Assembly: GCA_964372145.1 (NCBI GenBank)
Contig: CAYJPM010000005.1
Span: forward strand, 1-32,972
Length of the DNA stretch: 32,972 nt
From: CAKOSP01 sp964372145
GTDB lineage: Bacteria > Bacillota_I > Bacilli_A > RF39 > UBA660
Direction of reading: 5' to 3'
In this document: positions 23,766-31,974 of the stretch, piece by piece
Numbering within the stretch: the first letter of the stretch is position 1
Layout: every line of letters begins with the position of its first letter
Made by a program: the position numbers and the translations under genes
Notes under the pieces: generated by a model
Seen by the model: only the letters and a program-made list of their open reading frames with translations
Databases searched by the model: none
Told to the model about the DNA's origin: nothing

Positions 23766-26153
23766 TTATTTATTCGATTGTCCATCATTATGTGCATTAT
23801 ATTCTTTTTCTATTTTTTGTTTATCTTTAACTAAATCTGATTTTACATTTTTATAACCATCTCCACCTTTTTTCAATTCATCAAAAATTTCTTCTGGTTT
23901 TTTGGCCATTACTGAATCATAACTAACACCCTTAGATCTTTCCTGTTTATTAATATAATCATTTAAAGATTTATCAGTCCTTAATACTTCTATAGCTTGT
24001 TCAACGTAATTATGACCACCTTCAACTTGTGCTTTAGTTCCAGCATTTCTAAATTGAATATCATAGGCAGTTTCAAGAAATTCTATACTATCTTTTCTAG
24101 CTACTGCTGGATTTATAAGATTTTCTGTACTTTTATTTACTGTAGTGTACGCATCTGTCAATATTGACTTATATGTTATTAAATCTAAATCTGTTAAAAG
24201 TTTATCAGAACCATCTTCATTTTTTAATGATGCGGCAAACTCTTTATATCTTGCTGTTATTCCTGCTTTGTCTAAATCGTTACCTTCTTTATCAAAGTCA
24301 AATAACTTTTCTAATTTAATTGAATTTGCTGAACTTAAACCTTTTTCATTTATTAATTTATATGCTTCATCTAATTCTCCTATAGTTCGTTTTGCACCTG
24401 CTGCATTTGCAAATTTAATTGAATTTTTAACTCCTGCATCACTTAAAGCTGTTGTTCCAAGACTCTTGATAGCATCTACTTTTTCGTTATATTCGTCTAT
24501 ATGTTTGAATGTTTTATCATAGTCATCTAAATCTACTGTCAATCCAGCATATTTTTTAACACCGTGTAACGCGTCAGCGCTTCTTCCTCTAATTGTGTTG
24601 GATACAGCGTTACCATTATATGTAGCTGCATATCTATCATTTTTCATATCTCTTATTTTTTTCGCTCTAGTCGCTCCTGTAACACCTTTTGTATAACCTT
24701 GTTTTAAATCACTTAAATTATTTGCTTTTCTATTATTCCATAAAGATCTACTTTCAGCTGAACCATAACCTGCTAACGCACTAAGTATTTTCTTTCCTCT
24801 GCTTCCTTTTGTTGTATTATAATTATTTAAACCTTGTTTAAATCCTGCTGCAGTTCCAACTGCTGCACTGGCTAATCCTAATCCTGCTGTAAGAGCTCCA
24901 CCAGCTTTTAACTTATCTTTTATACCAAGACTCATTCCAGAACCTTTAATTCCAGTTATTTCACCAAATAATTTCGGTAATTCTTTTACAAAAGCTATTA
25001 TTCCCATTATAACAAATGCATTACCTATTAATCCTAGCGATTCCGTAACCGGTGAGCTAACAATATTAACTAAATAAATTGCAAATGTAATACAAAACAC
25101 TCTTATGAAAACCTCTAAAAATGTAGTCATTGTCATTTTGAACCAATTTGTTAATAAATCTGCATTTTTTGGATATACACTCATAAATATTGGCACTGGT
25201 GCTACTAGTTGTAAAAACAATAGTTTTACTACACGGATTCCTAAATCAAAACAAAAACTTACTATCATGTAACATAAGAAACCACCTGCAATTAACGCGA
25301 AAAGCCAGTTGAACTCCATATTACCTTCTTCGATCTCATCTATGAACATACTTGCGTAACTAAAATCTCCTGTCAAGATTATAAGATTTTCAACATTTGC
25401 AAAAGTAGTGTTTTCTGAGAATATATCCCATCCTGCTGAAGGGTCAAAACTAAAAGATTCTTGATTTTCATCGTATGGATGTATAAACGAACTTAACAAT
25501 AAATATGACAGTTGATTACCAGCTACTTTGATTTGCATACTTTCCGCTTGTTCTTTGCTTCCAAATTGATGAACTCCATTTACACAAGCACTTGGCGTAG
25601 TTGCAGTTACGCAGTTTTTAATAAAATCTCCTGCATTTCCACCTACTCTTCCAGAACTATTTATACAACCGCTACATAAATAATGTTGTTCTCCTGAAGT
25701 ATCAGTATATTGTAACAATAAATCATTGTCTATATCTGTAATCGATTGATTTGTACTAGTAGAATCATCTGTAAAAAATAATCTTGGTATTGTGTTTTGT
25801 GTAAGGACAGCATTTTGTACTTGATATAAAACGTCAAAAAGAGTTGGCACTAATGCAACTACTACAAGAGACACAACTAACCTCTTAACAATTTGCCCAC
25901 CATTTTTTGTTCCTTCTTCTGGATTTATAATAGCTTGTAAAAATGTATATGATAATAAAAATAATGCTACTATACCTAATATAAGATATATTCTGTCTGT
26001 GAAACTAGTAATAAATTCATTATCAAAAAGTTCTGCACTAGAAAGTTGCATGAACACTCCAAATGCTGATGCTATTAGACCATACAATAATGTAATTAAC
26101 CATAGTAAAAAGTTAGTTAAAAATGTTAAACCTGTTAATGCTAATAACCACAT
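23766..26153 (-). CDS. VirB6/TrbL-like polytopic channel protein with long soluble tail
   Basis: The 795-residue protein opens with membrane helices near 5-35, 53-75 and 90-110. A roughly 165-residue extracellular loop follows, carrying four Cys (C160, C163, C181, C190), then a second helix block (about 283-390) with the VirB6-type VAPVPIFMSVYPKNADLLTNWFKMTMTTFLEVFIR motif. After residue 390 about 400 hydrophilic residues rich in Lys, Asn and Ala follow, with no family I know; they are probably cytoplasmic. VirB6 forms the inner channel. SD is AGGAGG. The pilin gene lies 14 bases upstream and PrgI 12 bases downstream. Confidence 0.88.
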   Translation of the reverse strand: MWLLALTGLTFLTNFLLWLITLLYGLIASAFGVFMQLSSAELFDNEFITSFTDRIYLILGIVALFLLSYTFLQAIINPEEGTKNGGQIVKRLVVSLVVVALVPTLFDVLYQVQNAVLTQNTIPRLFFTDDSTSTNQSITDIDNDLLLQYTDTSGEQHYLCSGCINSSGRVGGNAGDFIKNCVTATTPSACVNGVHQFGSKEQAESMQIKVAGNQLSYLLLSSFIHPYDENQESFSFDPSAGWDIFSENTTFANVENLIILTGDFSYASMFIDEIEEGNMEFNWLFALIAGGFLCYMIVSFCFDLGIRVVKLLFLQLVAPVPIFMSVYPKNADLLTNWFKMTMTTFLEVFIRVFCITFAIYLVNIVSSPVTESLGLIGNAFVIMGIIAFVKELPKLFGEITGIKGSGMSLGIKDKLKAGGALTAGLGLASAAVGTAAGFKQGLNNYNTTKGSRGKKILSALAGYGSAESRSLWNNRKANNLSDLKQGYTKGVTGATRAKKIRDMKNDRYAATYNGNAVSNTIRGRSADALHGVKKYAGLTVDLDDYDKTFKHIDEYNEKVDAIKSLGTTALSDAGVKNSIKFANAAGAKRTIGELDEAYKLINEKGLSSANSIKLEKLFDFDKEGNDLDKAGITARYKEFAASLKNEDGSDKLLTDLDLITYKSILTDAYTTVNKSTENLINPAVARKDSIEFLETAYDIQFRNAGTKAQVEGGHNYVEQAIEVLRTDKSLNDYINKQERSKGVSYDSVMAKKPEEIFDELKKGGDGYKNVKSDLVKDKQKIEKEYNAHNDGQSNK

Positions 26154-26167
26154 TTATATACCTCCTA

Positions 26168-26617
26168 TTAATTTTCTATATTTAATATATTTAATTTGCA
26201 TTCATCTGATGTTACATCAAGAACACAAACAGTACATTTATTAAAATCACTTTGTACCTCATTAGTACTATCTATTAAATTTATAACAAACATTAGTAAT
26301 GTAGGAATAAAAAAAACTACTACTCCAATTATTATTTTTTTGATTATGTTTGTTGTAGATGATTTTAAATCTTTATCATCACCTGATATCATAGCTTTAC
26401 CAAAATCAACTGATGCCATTATTATTATAATAATAGGAACTAGCACTTTTATAGCATATATTACGTATCCTATAATCCTAAAAGTATAAAGCAATTCTGA
26501 TTCACAAGGTTGTAATCCTTCATTTCCTTCAGGTACAATTGTATCTGCTGAAACTGATGTTATACTTAACAACATCATATATATGAAAAATAAGGATTTA
26601 TAAATAAGCTTTTTCAT
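26168..26617 (-). CDS. VirB2/TrbC-like pilin-type protein
   Basis: The 149-residue protein has a signal peptide (cleavage near SVSA-D, residue 24) and two membrane helices (about 46-68 and 93-115). The short cytoplasmic loop DFGKAMISGDDKDLKSSTTNIIKK is typical of Gram-positive VirB2-like proteins. Four Cys (C38, C128, C131, C140) flank the helices on the extracellular side. VirB2 would be the major subunit of the T4SS surface fibre. It is the first gene of the operon, with SD GGTGATTAG and an extended -10 about 20 bases upstream. Confidence 0.82.
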   Translation of the reverse strand: MKKLIYKSLFFIYMMLLSITSVSADTIVPEGNEGLQPCESELLYTFRIIGYVIYAIKVLVPIIIIIMASVDFGKAMISGDDKDLKSSTTNIIKKIIIGVVVFFIPTLLMFVINLIDSTNEVQSDFNKCTVCVLDVTSDECKLNILNIEN

Positions 26618-26635
26618 CTAATCACCACTTAGTAA

Positions 26636-26644
26636 ATTATATCA
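26636..26644 (-). promoter_or_regulatory. Extended -10 promoter of the T4SS operon
   Basis: The minus strand reads TGATATAAT about 20 bases before the virB2-like ATG; the -35 is weak. The same nonamer precedes the kinase and abi genes. Confidence 0.55.
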
Positions 26645-26756
26645 TTTTTATTTATTAAAAACTAGGATTTTAGTAAATATTTTGTAAAAAAATTACTATA
26701 TATTTTTTTTTAGAAAAATTTATGTTATTATTTTATTATGAGGAGGAGTATTTTTT

Positions 26757-27761
26757 ATGGCTAAAAAGTTTTTCAATAAAAAAGTTAAACAAAAGTCTAT
26801 TATTCAAACTAAAAGGAAAACTATTATTACTATTATTATAATTTCACTTTGTATAATAGGAATTATAATATGTTTTGTAATAACTAGTTCTTTTAATGAA
26901 CAATTACCTGATAATGCTCACATAGACTTACAAGAAAGTGTTAATGTAGAAATTAATTCTGAATTACCAGATAAAGATTTATTCTTTAAATCGCTAAAAG
27001 GTATAACTGAAGATAAAATTGATATTGATTTTGACAATGTAAAGCTAGATACTGTTGGTATTTATGAAGTTCCTATTAAAATATATGGAGCAGAATATAC
27101 CTCTAAAATTAATGTAATTGATATAACAAAACCTACTTTAGTAACTAAAGATTTAACAATAGAATCTGGTAATACCTATAGTGTAAATAATTTTGTTGAA
27201 AGTTGTTCAGATAATTCTAATGAGGAATGTAATATTGAGTTTTATACTTTAGGTGTTGATCAAAACGGTGAACCTATTAATTATTCAGAATATACTAATC
27301 AAGGAACTTATGAAGTTAAAATTAGCGCTAAAGATTCAAGTGGAAATGAAATTGTAAACACAGTTCAATTAATCATTGGTAATGGTCAAGGGTCAGTTAA
27401 ATGTGACTTTGGTACATTAGAATATGATGAAAGTAATATTTTAAGTTATATCGCAGGTTCTAATGGATGTGCAATTGATTTAAATTTATATCAAAGTGAT
27501 TCAATAAGAAAACCTGTAACAGATATTGCTAATTCTGAAACAACTAAAATACAAAGCGAACTTAATAATATCAGCGATATCAATGATACTATAGTTATTA
27601 GTAGAACAATTAACCCTATACTTAACAATACTGGAAACGGATTAGTTGGTTATACTTTATTAATCGAAGCTAAAGATAATCAAAACAATACTATTGCTAG
27701 TTATTATTTAGATATAAATGGTAATAGACATTATATTATTAATACTTATAATTTGAAATAG
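26757..27761 (+). CDS. Membrane-anchored protein with bacterial Ig-like domain
   Basis: The 334-residue protein has a basic N-terminus, one signal-anchor helix (about 23-45) and an extracellular beta-rich part. The segment from about 95 to 205 (ITKPTLVTKDLTIESGNTYSV...YEVKISAKDSSGNEIVNTVQLII) is a DUF5011/bacterial Ig-like repeat; a related but degenerate segment precedes it (about 55-118). The last 130 residues are unassigned. Four Cys occur as two local pairs. It is transcribed away from the T4SS operon, from the same intergenic region, with a perfect AGGAGGAG SD and a strong terminator. A surface structural or adhesive role is plausible, and shared regulation with the T4SS is possible but unproven. 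Confidence 0.75.
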   Translation: MAKKFFNKKVKQKSIIQTKRKTIITIIIISLCIIGIIICFVITSSFNEQLPDNAHIDLQESVNVEINSELPDKDLFFKSLKGITEDKIDIDFDNVKLDTVGIYEVPIKIYGAEYTSKINVIDITKPTLVTKDLTIESGNTYSVNNFVESCSDNSNEECNIEFYTLGVDQNGEPINYSEYTNQGTYEVKISAKDSSGNEIVNTVQLIIGNGQGSVKCDFGTLEYDESNILSYIAGSNGCAIDLNLYQSDSIRKPVTDIANSETTKIQSELNNISDINDTIVISRTINPILNNTGNGLVGYTLLIEAKDNQNNTIASYYLDINGNRHYIINTYNLK

Positions 27762-27783
27762 TTAAGAAATTAACTATTTTTTT
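27756..27783 (+). terminator. Terminator of the Ig-like protein gene
   Basis: A 10-bp perfect stem (27756-27765 with 27770-27779, GAAA tetraloop) includes the stop codon and is followed by T residues. Confidence 0.9.
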
Positions 27784-27810
27784 GCAAAAAAAAATAACTA
27801 TTTGTTATTT
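27784..27810 (-). terminator. Terminator of the TetR-thioredoxin operon
   Basis: A 7-bp stem (27792-27798 with 27804-27810) overlaps the gene's stop codon and is followed on the minus strand by at least eight T. Confidence 0.82.
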
Positions 27811-28389
27811 ATTTTTCTTTGGTGAAAATATTAAAAATGCAAGTCCACCTATAACTACTACTATTATTCCAACTACAATAATTGCGTCGAAATTTGTTTC
27901 AGCTTTAGCACCAGATGTTCCTAAATATGTTAATCCTTCTGCTTCTACTGTTTCTTCAAAGTTATTAATTTCGTATAAATGTTCTTTTCCATCAATTTCA
28001 TTTGCTACTATGTCAGTGTAATCATCGTCCATATATGCATCAAGTGCAGCTGTTATTAATTCTTCATCATAACCTACTTGATGATAATCATCACCTATTA
28101 CAAAAAATGGTATAGCTTGTTCTGCATCAAATAATGTCATAAATTCACTCATTAAAGTTGCATTATTTTGATTATACCAAGTTTCAAATGAAACAACTTC
28201 AAAATAATCATCATATTTACCAGCAAAGTTGTTTAGTTCGTCTATAGCGTATTCACAACCACCACATCCGTCTCCTCTAAACATATATATAGTAACCTTA
28301 TCTCTTCCTACCTCTGGTAAATCTTCTGCATTTACTGATGGAATTAATAATAAAGTTAACATTATAATAATACTTAATAATTTTTTCAT
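27805..28389 (-). CDS. Exported thioredoxin-like protein with CGGC motif
   Basis: The roughly 194-residue protein has a signal peptide (cleavage near VNA, residue 21) and a thioredoxin-like domain with C42-GG-C45 (FRGDGCGGCEYA). The likely cis-Pro loop is AIPFFVIGDDYHQVGY, and a single C-terminal membrane helix (NFDAIIVVGIIVVVIGGLAFL) is followed by lysines. It should be anchored outside the membrane and handle thiols of exported proteins. Whether it oxidises, isomerises or reduces them cannot be read from CGGC. The start is ATG 28389 with ACGGAGG upstream; the frame is open to 28422. It follows a TetR gene by 39 bases, so that regulator probably controls it. Confidence 0.82.
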   Translation of the reverse strand: MKKLLSIIIMLTLLLIPSVNAEDLPEVGRDKVTIYMFRGDGCGGCEYAIDELNNFAGKYDDYFEVVSFETWYNQNNATLMSEFMTLFDAEQAIPFFVIGDDYHQVGYDEELITAALDAYMDDDYTDIVANEIDGKEHLYEINNFEETVEAEGLTYLGTSGAKAETNFDAIIVVGIIVVVIGGLAFLIFSPKKNK

Positions 28390-28428
28390 TTTTATCTTAC
28401 CTCCGTTTAGATTATAGCACACTATATT

Positions 28429-28977
28429 TTAGTTAATCAAGCACTTATAAATTTTAATAATCTTAATCATTATTTCTTTTTCATCTAATTTAATTTCATT
28501 AGTTGCCACTAATGTTGCTAAACCATTAGAATAAAGCCACATGTTCATAAATAATTCTTTTGCTTCATCAAATGATAAATTTTGTTTATTAACTAAATTT
28601 ATAATTGTTGATTGATTCCATTTTTCATCAAATACATCATTTATAGTTTTCCATTTTAAATTATTTGATAAAAATAAACTAATAAATAAATTTTTATGTT
28701 TTTGAGCAAACTCTACATATGCAATACACAATGTTAACAGAGCTTTCTTACTATCAATTCGCTTGGTTATAAAGTCATCATATTGATTAAATATTTCTTG
28801 ATATACTTCTTCCTTTATTTCGTCCATACCACCAAATAGTCTATATAGTGGTTTAGTCGAAACATTCATACTTTTTGCAAGACCTCTTGCATTTAAAGAA
28901 TCCCAACCGTTTGAATTTATTAATTTTACTGCACTTTTAACAACATTTTTTTTTGATATTTCTAAAACTGCCGGCAT
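28429..28977 (-). CDS. TetR-family transcriptional regulator
   Basis: The 182-residue protein begins with a TetR DNA-binding domain: KKNVVKSAVKLINSNGWDSLNARGLAKSMNVSTKPLYRLFGGMDEIKEEV contains the helix-turn-helix and the usual aromatic cap (PLYRLFGG). The helical C-terminal domain would bind a ligand. The SD AAGGAGG precedes the ATG. A well-formed promoter lies upstream, and an imperfect inverted repeat in its spacer could be its own operator. The thioredoxin-like gene follows in the same transcript. The ligand is unknown. Confidence 0.9.
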   Translation of the reverse strand: MPAVLEISKKNVVKSAVKLINSNGWDSLNARGLAKSMNVSTKPLYRLFGGMDEIKEEVYQEIFNQYDDFITKRIDSKKALLTLCIAYVEFAQKHKNLFISLFLSNNLKWKTINDVFDEKWNQSTIINLVNKQNLSFDEAKELFMNMWLYSNGLATLVATNEIKLDEKEIMIKIIKIYKCLIN

Positions 28978-29009
28978 AAATTTCCTCCTTCATGGTAACT
29001 ACTGTTTTT

Positions 29010-29038
29010 ATTATAACAACATTTTTATTGTTTGTAAA
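29010..29038 (-). promoter_or_regulatory. Promoter of tetR-thioredoxin operon with possible operator
   Basis: On the minus strand TTTACA (29033-29038), a 17-base spacer and TATAAT (29010-29015). The spacer and its edge read ACAAACA...TGTTGT, an imperfect inverted repeat placed where an autorepressor could bind. Confidence 0.65.
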
Positions 29039-29043
29039 TATTA

Positions 29044-29847
29044 CTATTTTTCATAATCTTCTATATAATTGTAGTCTTCTTTACTTGAATGATATCCCAT
29101 TATTTGTTCTAAGTTAATGTTCTCAACTGATTTAAATATATTTTTATCTATAAATTTACTTTTAGTTCTTAATGCTTCAATTAATTCTTTTACTTCTTGT
29201 CTTTTTGAATCTTCATTTTTTAAATTACATGCACAACCTATAAAATTTAATTCATTATAATTCATCCAAGATAAAACATCTTTTTCTTTTACTAAATATA
29301 ATGGCCTTATTAATTCCATACCTTCAAAATTTGTACTTCTAAGTTTAGGAAGCATTGTTTGTACATTACCATTATAAAACATAGACATTAATATTGTCTC
29401 GATAACATCATCAAAATGATGACCTAAAGCTATTTTATTACATCCTAATTTCTTAGCATTATCATATAGATAACCTCTTCTCATTCTTGCACATAAATAA
29501 CAAGGACTTTTTTCATTTAATTTATTTACAACATTAAATATATCAGTATTAAATATTTTTAAATTTATACCTAGTTTTTCTGCATTACTCTTAATAATTT
29601 CAGAGTTTTCTTTTGAATATCCGGGATCCATGCATAAAAATTCTAAATCAAAATTAATCTTTCCATGTTTCTTTATTTCTTGAAAACATTTAGCTAATAG
29701 GAATGAATCTTTTCCACCAGAAATACATACAGCTATTTTATCATTATCTTTTATAAGTTCGTAATCTGTGACTGCTTTTGTAAACTTTCTCCAAATTTCT
29801 TTTCTATATTTTTTTATTATACTTTTTTCTATTTCTTTTAATTCCAT
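29044..29847 (-). CDS. TtcA-family tRNA thiolation enzyme
   Basis: The 267-residue protein is a PP-loop ATP pyrophosphatase: SGGKDS (43-48) binds ATP, LGHHFDDVIETIL is the second family motif, and C116-x2-C119 together with C205/C207 are placed like the iron-sulfur ligands of TtcA. TtcA makes 2-thiocytidine at tRNA position 32. Gram-positive relatives are less studied, so the exact target is uncertain. The N-terminal IIKKYRKEIWRKFTKAVTDYELI helix is typical. An SD GAGG lies close to the ATG and a TATAAT (29863-29868) just upstream. Confidence 0.85.
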   Translation of the reverse strand: MELKEIEKSIIKKYRKEIWRKFTKAVTDYELIKDNDKIAVCISGGKDSFLLAKCFQEIKKHGKINFDLEFLCMDPGYSKENSEIIKSNAEKLGINLKIFNTDIFNVVNKLNEKSPCYLCARMRRGYLYDNAKKLGCNKIALGHHFDDVIETILMSMFYNGNVQTMLPKLRSTNFEGMELIRPLYLVKEKDVLSWMNYNELNFIGCACNLKNEDSKRQEVKELIEALRTKSKFIDKNIFKSVENINLEQIMGYHSSKEDYNYIEDYEK

Positions 29848-29862
29848 AAAACCTCGCTTTAT

Positions 29863-29868
29863 ATTATA
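29863..29868 (-). promoter_or_regulatory. -10 element of the ttcA-like gene
   Basis: TATAAT on the minus strand, about 15 bases before the ATG. The -35 would lie in the preceding terminator and is weak. Confidence 0.4.
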
Positions 29869-29878
29869 CTACAAAAAT

Positions 29879-29906
29879 AAAAATAAGACATGAAAATCTT
29901 ATTTTT
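29879..29906 (-). terminator. Terminator of the coiled-coil operon
   Basis: A 10-bp A/T-rich stem (29879-29888 with 29897-29906) covers the end of the small downstream gene. The sequence after it on the minus strand is T-rich. Confidence 0.7.
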
Positions 29907-30135
29907 TTCTTAGTGTTTTAATCAATTCTATTAGTAAACTTTCATCTGTTATTTTACATACATATGAATCATTATTTTCTTTTTTTTCTTCTAAAAATAC
30001 TACCTTATCTTCTATTACTTCATAATCATCATTAATTCCAATAGCAAAATAATATATGTTATTCATATATTTAACAACATTTAATATTACGTATTGTTCA
30101 TTATTTTCTAATACTACAATTGCATTTTCTTTCAT
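29899..30135 (-). CDS. Small DUF1292-like protein
   Basis: This 78-residue acidic soluble protein has the pattern ENNEQYVILNVVKYMNNIYYFAIGINDD...YVCKITDESLLIELIKTL. It resembles DUF1292-type proteins, which are small beta-rich proteins of unknown function common in Bacillota; the resemblance is by eye only. Its ATG overlaps the stop of the preceding coiled-coil gene (TAATG), so the two are translationally coupled and may interact. Confidence 0.65.
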   Translation of the reverse strand: MKENAIVVLENNEQYVILNVVKYMNNIYYFAIGINDDYEVIEDKVVFLEEKKENNDSYVCKITDESLLIELIKTLRKK

Positions 30136-31598
30136 TAATCATCACCTAATAGTTTATTGAATTCATCATCTATATCATCATTGCTTGTTTCATCCAAATT
30201 TATAATATTTATTACTTTTATGTATTTTTTACCTTGATTATTTTCATCTACATCAAATTCTAAGGAACTAAGTATTAAATATAAATCATTTTTTATATCT
30301 TTATAGGATAATTTTTCTTTTAACAATAACTCAATTAAATTAATAGCTTCTTTTACTTTTTTATGTTCTTGGATATCAGTTTCTTTTTTTGTATTATCCA
30401 TTATTGTTGTTTTATCTTTTAAAACTCTTTCTAGTAAATTCATCTCTTTAATTATTTTTTCATTATATGTAGTTAAATATTTTAAACTAGTATTATTCAC
30501 AATTGAATTAAGTTCTAATATATGATTTAAATCATAATCATATCTAACTAAAATATTATCAGATAAATCATCTGTTATTTTACTTGATATAACGGATATA
30601 TTATTTTCTGATTCTTTCATTAATTTTTTTATGTTTTTAATGTTTTCTTCATTAATTTTTAATATATCTTTTACATCGTTATATCTTTTTTTATATTCTA
30701 AATTCACTTCGCTTATATAATCATTAGTTTTAATTCTTTTTTGAATATCATTGTAATCTTTATAAAACTCTTTCAATTTTTTTTCTAAATCTTTTTTTTC
30801 TAATAATATATATGGTTTTGTCTCTATAACACCAAATAATTCATTTAATTTTGATCTGGAATTTTCATAATCATTTTCTTTAATAAATTTTTTTAATAAA
30901 TCACATAAATATTTTGGTGAAGTTAAAATATTTAATTTATCTATTTCTAAGTTTTTAATTTCTTTTTTAAGATTATTTATTTCTTCTTCTTTTTCTTCTT
31001 TTAAAAGAGTATCAGTATAATTTTTTGTATCTTCTAATTTAATATTTAACATTTCAATTGATTTTTTATTATTTTTATTTTTGTATTCTAAGTCCTCAAT
31101 TGTTGCTCTTATTAATTCTTCTTCTAGGTTTATTTTATCAAGTTTAGAATTTAATTCGTCATGTTTATTATTCCAAAAATCTAACATACATTCTTTTTTA
31201 TCTATAATATTGTTATATATATCTGTGTTTTGCTTACTTACTAATTTATTTGTTGCATTTTTAATTAATTCTATATATAAATTTATATTTTCTTTTGCAT
31301 TATCTATTTCTAACTTTGTATCTCTTTGTTCTTTATTTATTTTTTTATGTTTTTCGTATAAATCATTTAATTCTGATTTTATTTTTTCTGTTTCATTTTT
31401 TAAAGTTGTTTTGTATTTTAAATCTATTTCTTTTTCTTGGGTATTATCGTAACTATTATGTTCATGAGCACTTATTTGCTTTTCAAGTTTCACTTCTTTT
31501 TCAGAAATGTTTTTTTCAAGTACATTTAATTCAATATTAATTTCACTGTTACTCATCACTATTAACTTGTCTAACAATTCATAGATTTTATTTTTCAT
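30135..31598 (-). CDS. Long coiled-coil protein of unknown function
   Basis: The 487-residue protein is almost wholly Lys/Glu/Asn/Leu-rich heptad-type sequence from about residue 15 to 410. It has no signal peptide, membrane helix, Walker motif or recognisable head domain, so it is not a complete SMC or RecN. A short region at about 225-300 (SPKYLCDLLKKFIKENDYENSRSKLNELFGV) breaks the pattern and may be globular. The C-terminus is acidic. It is cytoplasmic and probably oligomeric, and coupled to the DUF1292-like gene. SD AAAAGGTGA with a good upstream promoter; an XRE-type gene diverges from the same region. Confidence 0.75.
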   Translation of the reverse strand: MKNKIYELLDKLIVMSNSEINIELNVLEKNISEKEVKLEKQISAHEHNSYDNTQEKEIDLKYKTTLKNETEKIKSELNDLYEKHKKINKEQRDTKLEIDNAKENINLYIELIKNATNKLVSKQNTDIYNNIIDKKECMLDFWNNKHDELNSKLDKINLEEELIRATIEDLEYKNKNNKKSIEMLNIKLEDTKNYTDTLLKEEKEEEINNLKKEIKNLEIDKLNILTSPKYLCDLLKKFIKENDYENSRSKLNELFGVIETKPYILLEKKDLEKKLKEFYKDYNDIQKRIKTNDYISEVNLEYKKRYNDVKDILKINEENIKNIKKLMKESENNISVISSKITDDLSDNILVRYDYDLNHILELNSIVNNTSLKYLTTYNEKIIKEMNLLERVLKDKTTIMDNTKKETDIQEHKKVKEAINLIELLLKEKLSYKDIKNDLYLILSSLEFDVDENNQGKKYIKVINIINLDETSNDDIDDEFNKLLGDD

Positions 31599-31622
31599 AT
31601 TTTCACCTTTTATTCTAATAAC

Positions 31623-31651
31623 ATTTTAACACATTTATTTTGATAACTCAA
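31623..31651 (-). promoter_or_regulatory. Promoter of the coiled-coil operon
   Basis: On the minus strand TTGAGT (31646-31651), a 17-base spacer and TAAAAT (31623-31628). Confidence 0.6.
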
Positions 31652-31734
31652 TTTAACTTTTTTCTATAAGTTACAAATTGTATACTTTACTGCCAAAAAT
31701 TGGTTATTTTGAGATAATAATTGTGGTGATGTAA

Positions 31735-31971
31735 ATGTTTGTCGAATATATTAAAGACTTAAGATTGTCTAGAGGTATATCTCAAAAAAGTTTAGCTGCA
31801 AAATTATATATAGCTCCTTGTACTTTATCTCATTATGAAAGTGGAAAACGTATGGTTCCACATCAAACTTATGAAAAAATTTTAGAGTTATTAGATTATA
31901 AAATTAATGTATATGATTTACGTACAGGTAAACAATTAAATAAAAAAGACTTTATAAGTTATTATGAGTAA
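31735..31971 (+). CDS. Small XRE-type helix-turn-helix regulator
   Basis: The 78-residue protein is one HTH_3 domain: IKDLRLSRGISQKSLAAKLYIAPCTLSHYESGKRMVPHQTYEKILELLDY, followed by a 20-residue basic tail. It probably represses a nearby promoter as a dimer. The divergent coiled-coil operon promoter (31623-31651) is the nearest candidate, but no paired operator is obvious. SD GGTGATG precedes the ATG, and a terminator shared with the signal peptidase gene follows. A stand-alone XRE gene may be a phage or toxin-antitoxin remnant; no partner toxin is visible. Confidence 0.85.
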   Translation: MFVEYIKDLRLSRGISQKSLAAKLYIAPCTLSHYESGKRMVPHQTYEKILELLDYKINVYDLRTGKQLNKKDFISYYE

Positions 31972-31974
31972 TAA

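Noticed and set aside
15827..26617. A complete integrative conjugative element
   Set aside because: No integrase, relaxase, replication gene, tRNA target or flanking direct repeat is visible within the window.
26690..26745. Plus-strand promoter of the Ig-like gene
   Set aside because: The region is so AT-rich that several TATTAT-like hexamers fit and none has a convincing -35 at 16-18 bases.
31735..31971. Antitoxin of a toxin-antitoxin pair
   Set aside because: No small toxin gene adjoins on the same strand; the neighbours are a divergent coiled-coil gene and a converging peptidase gene.
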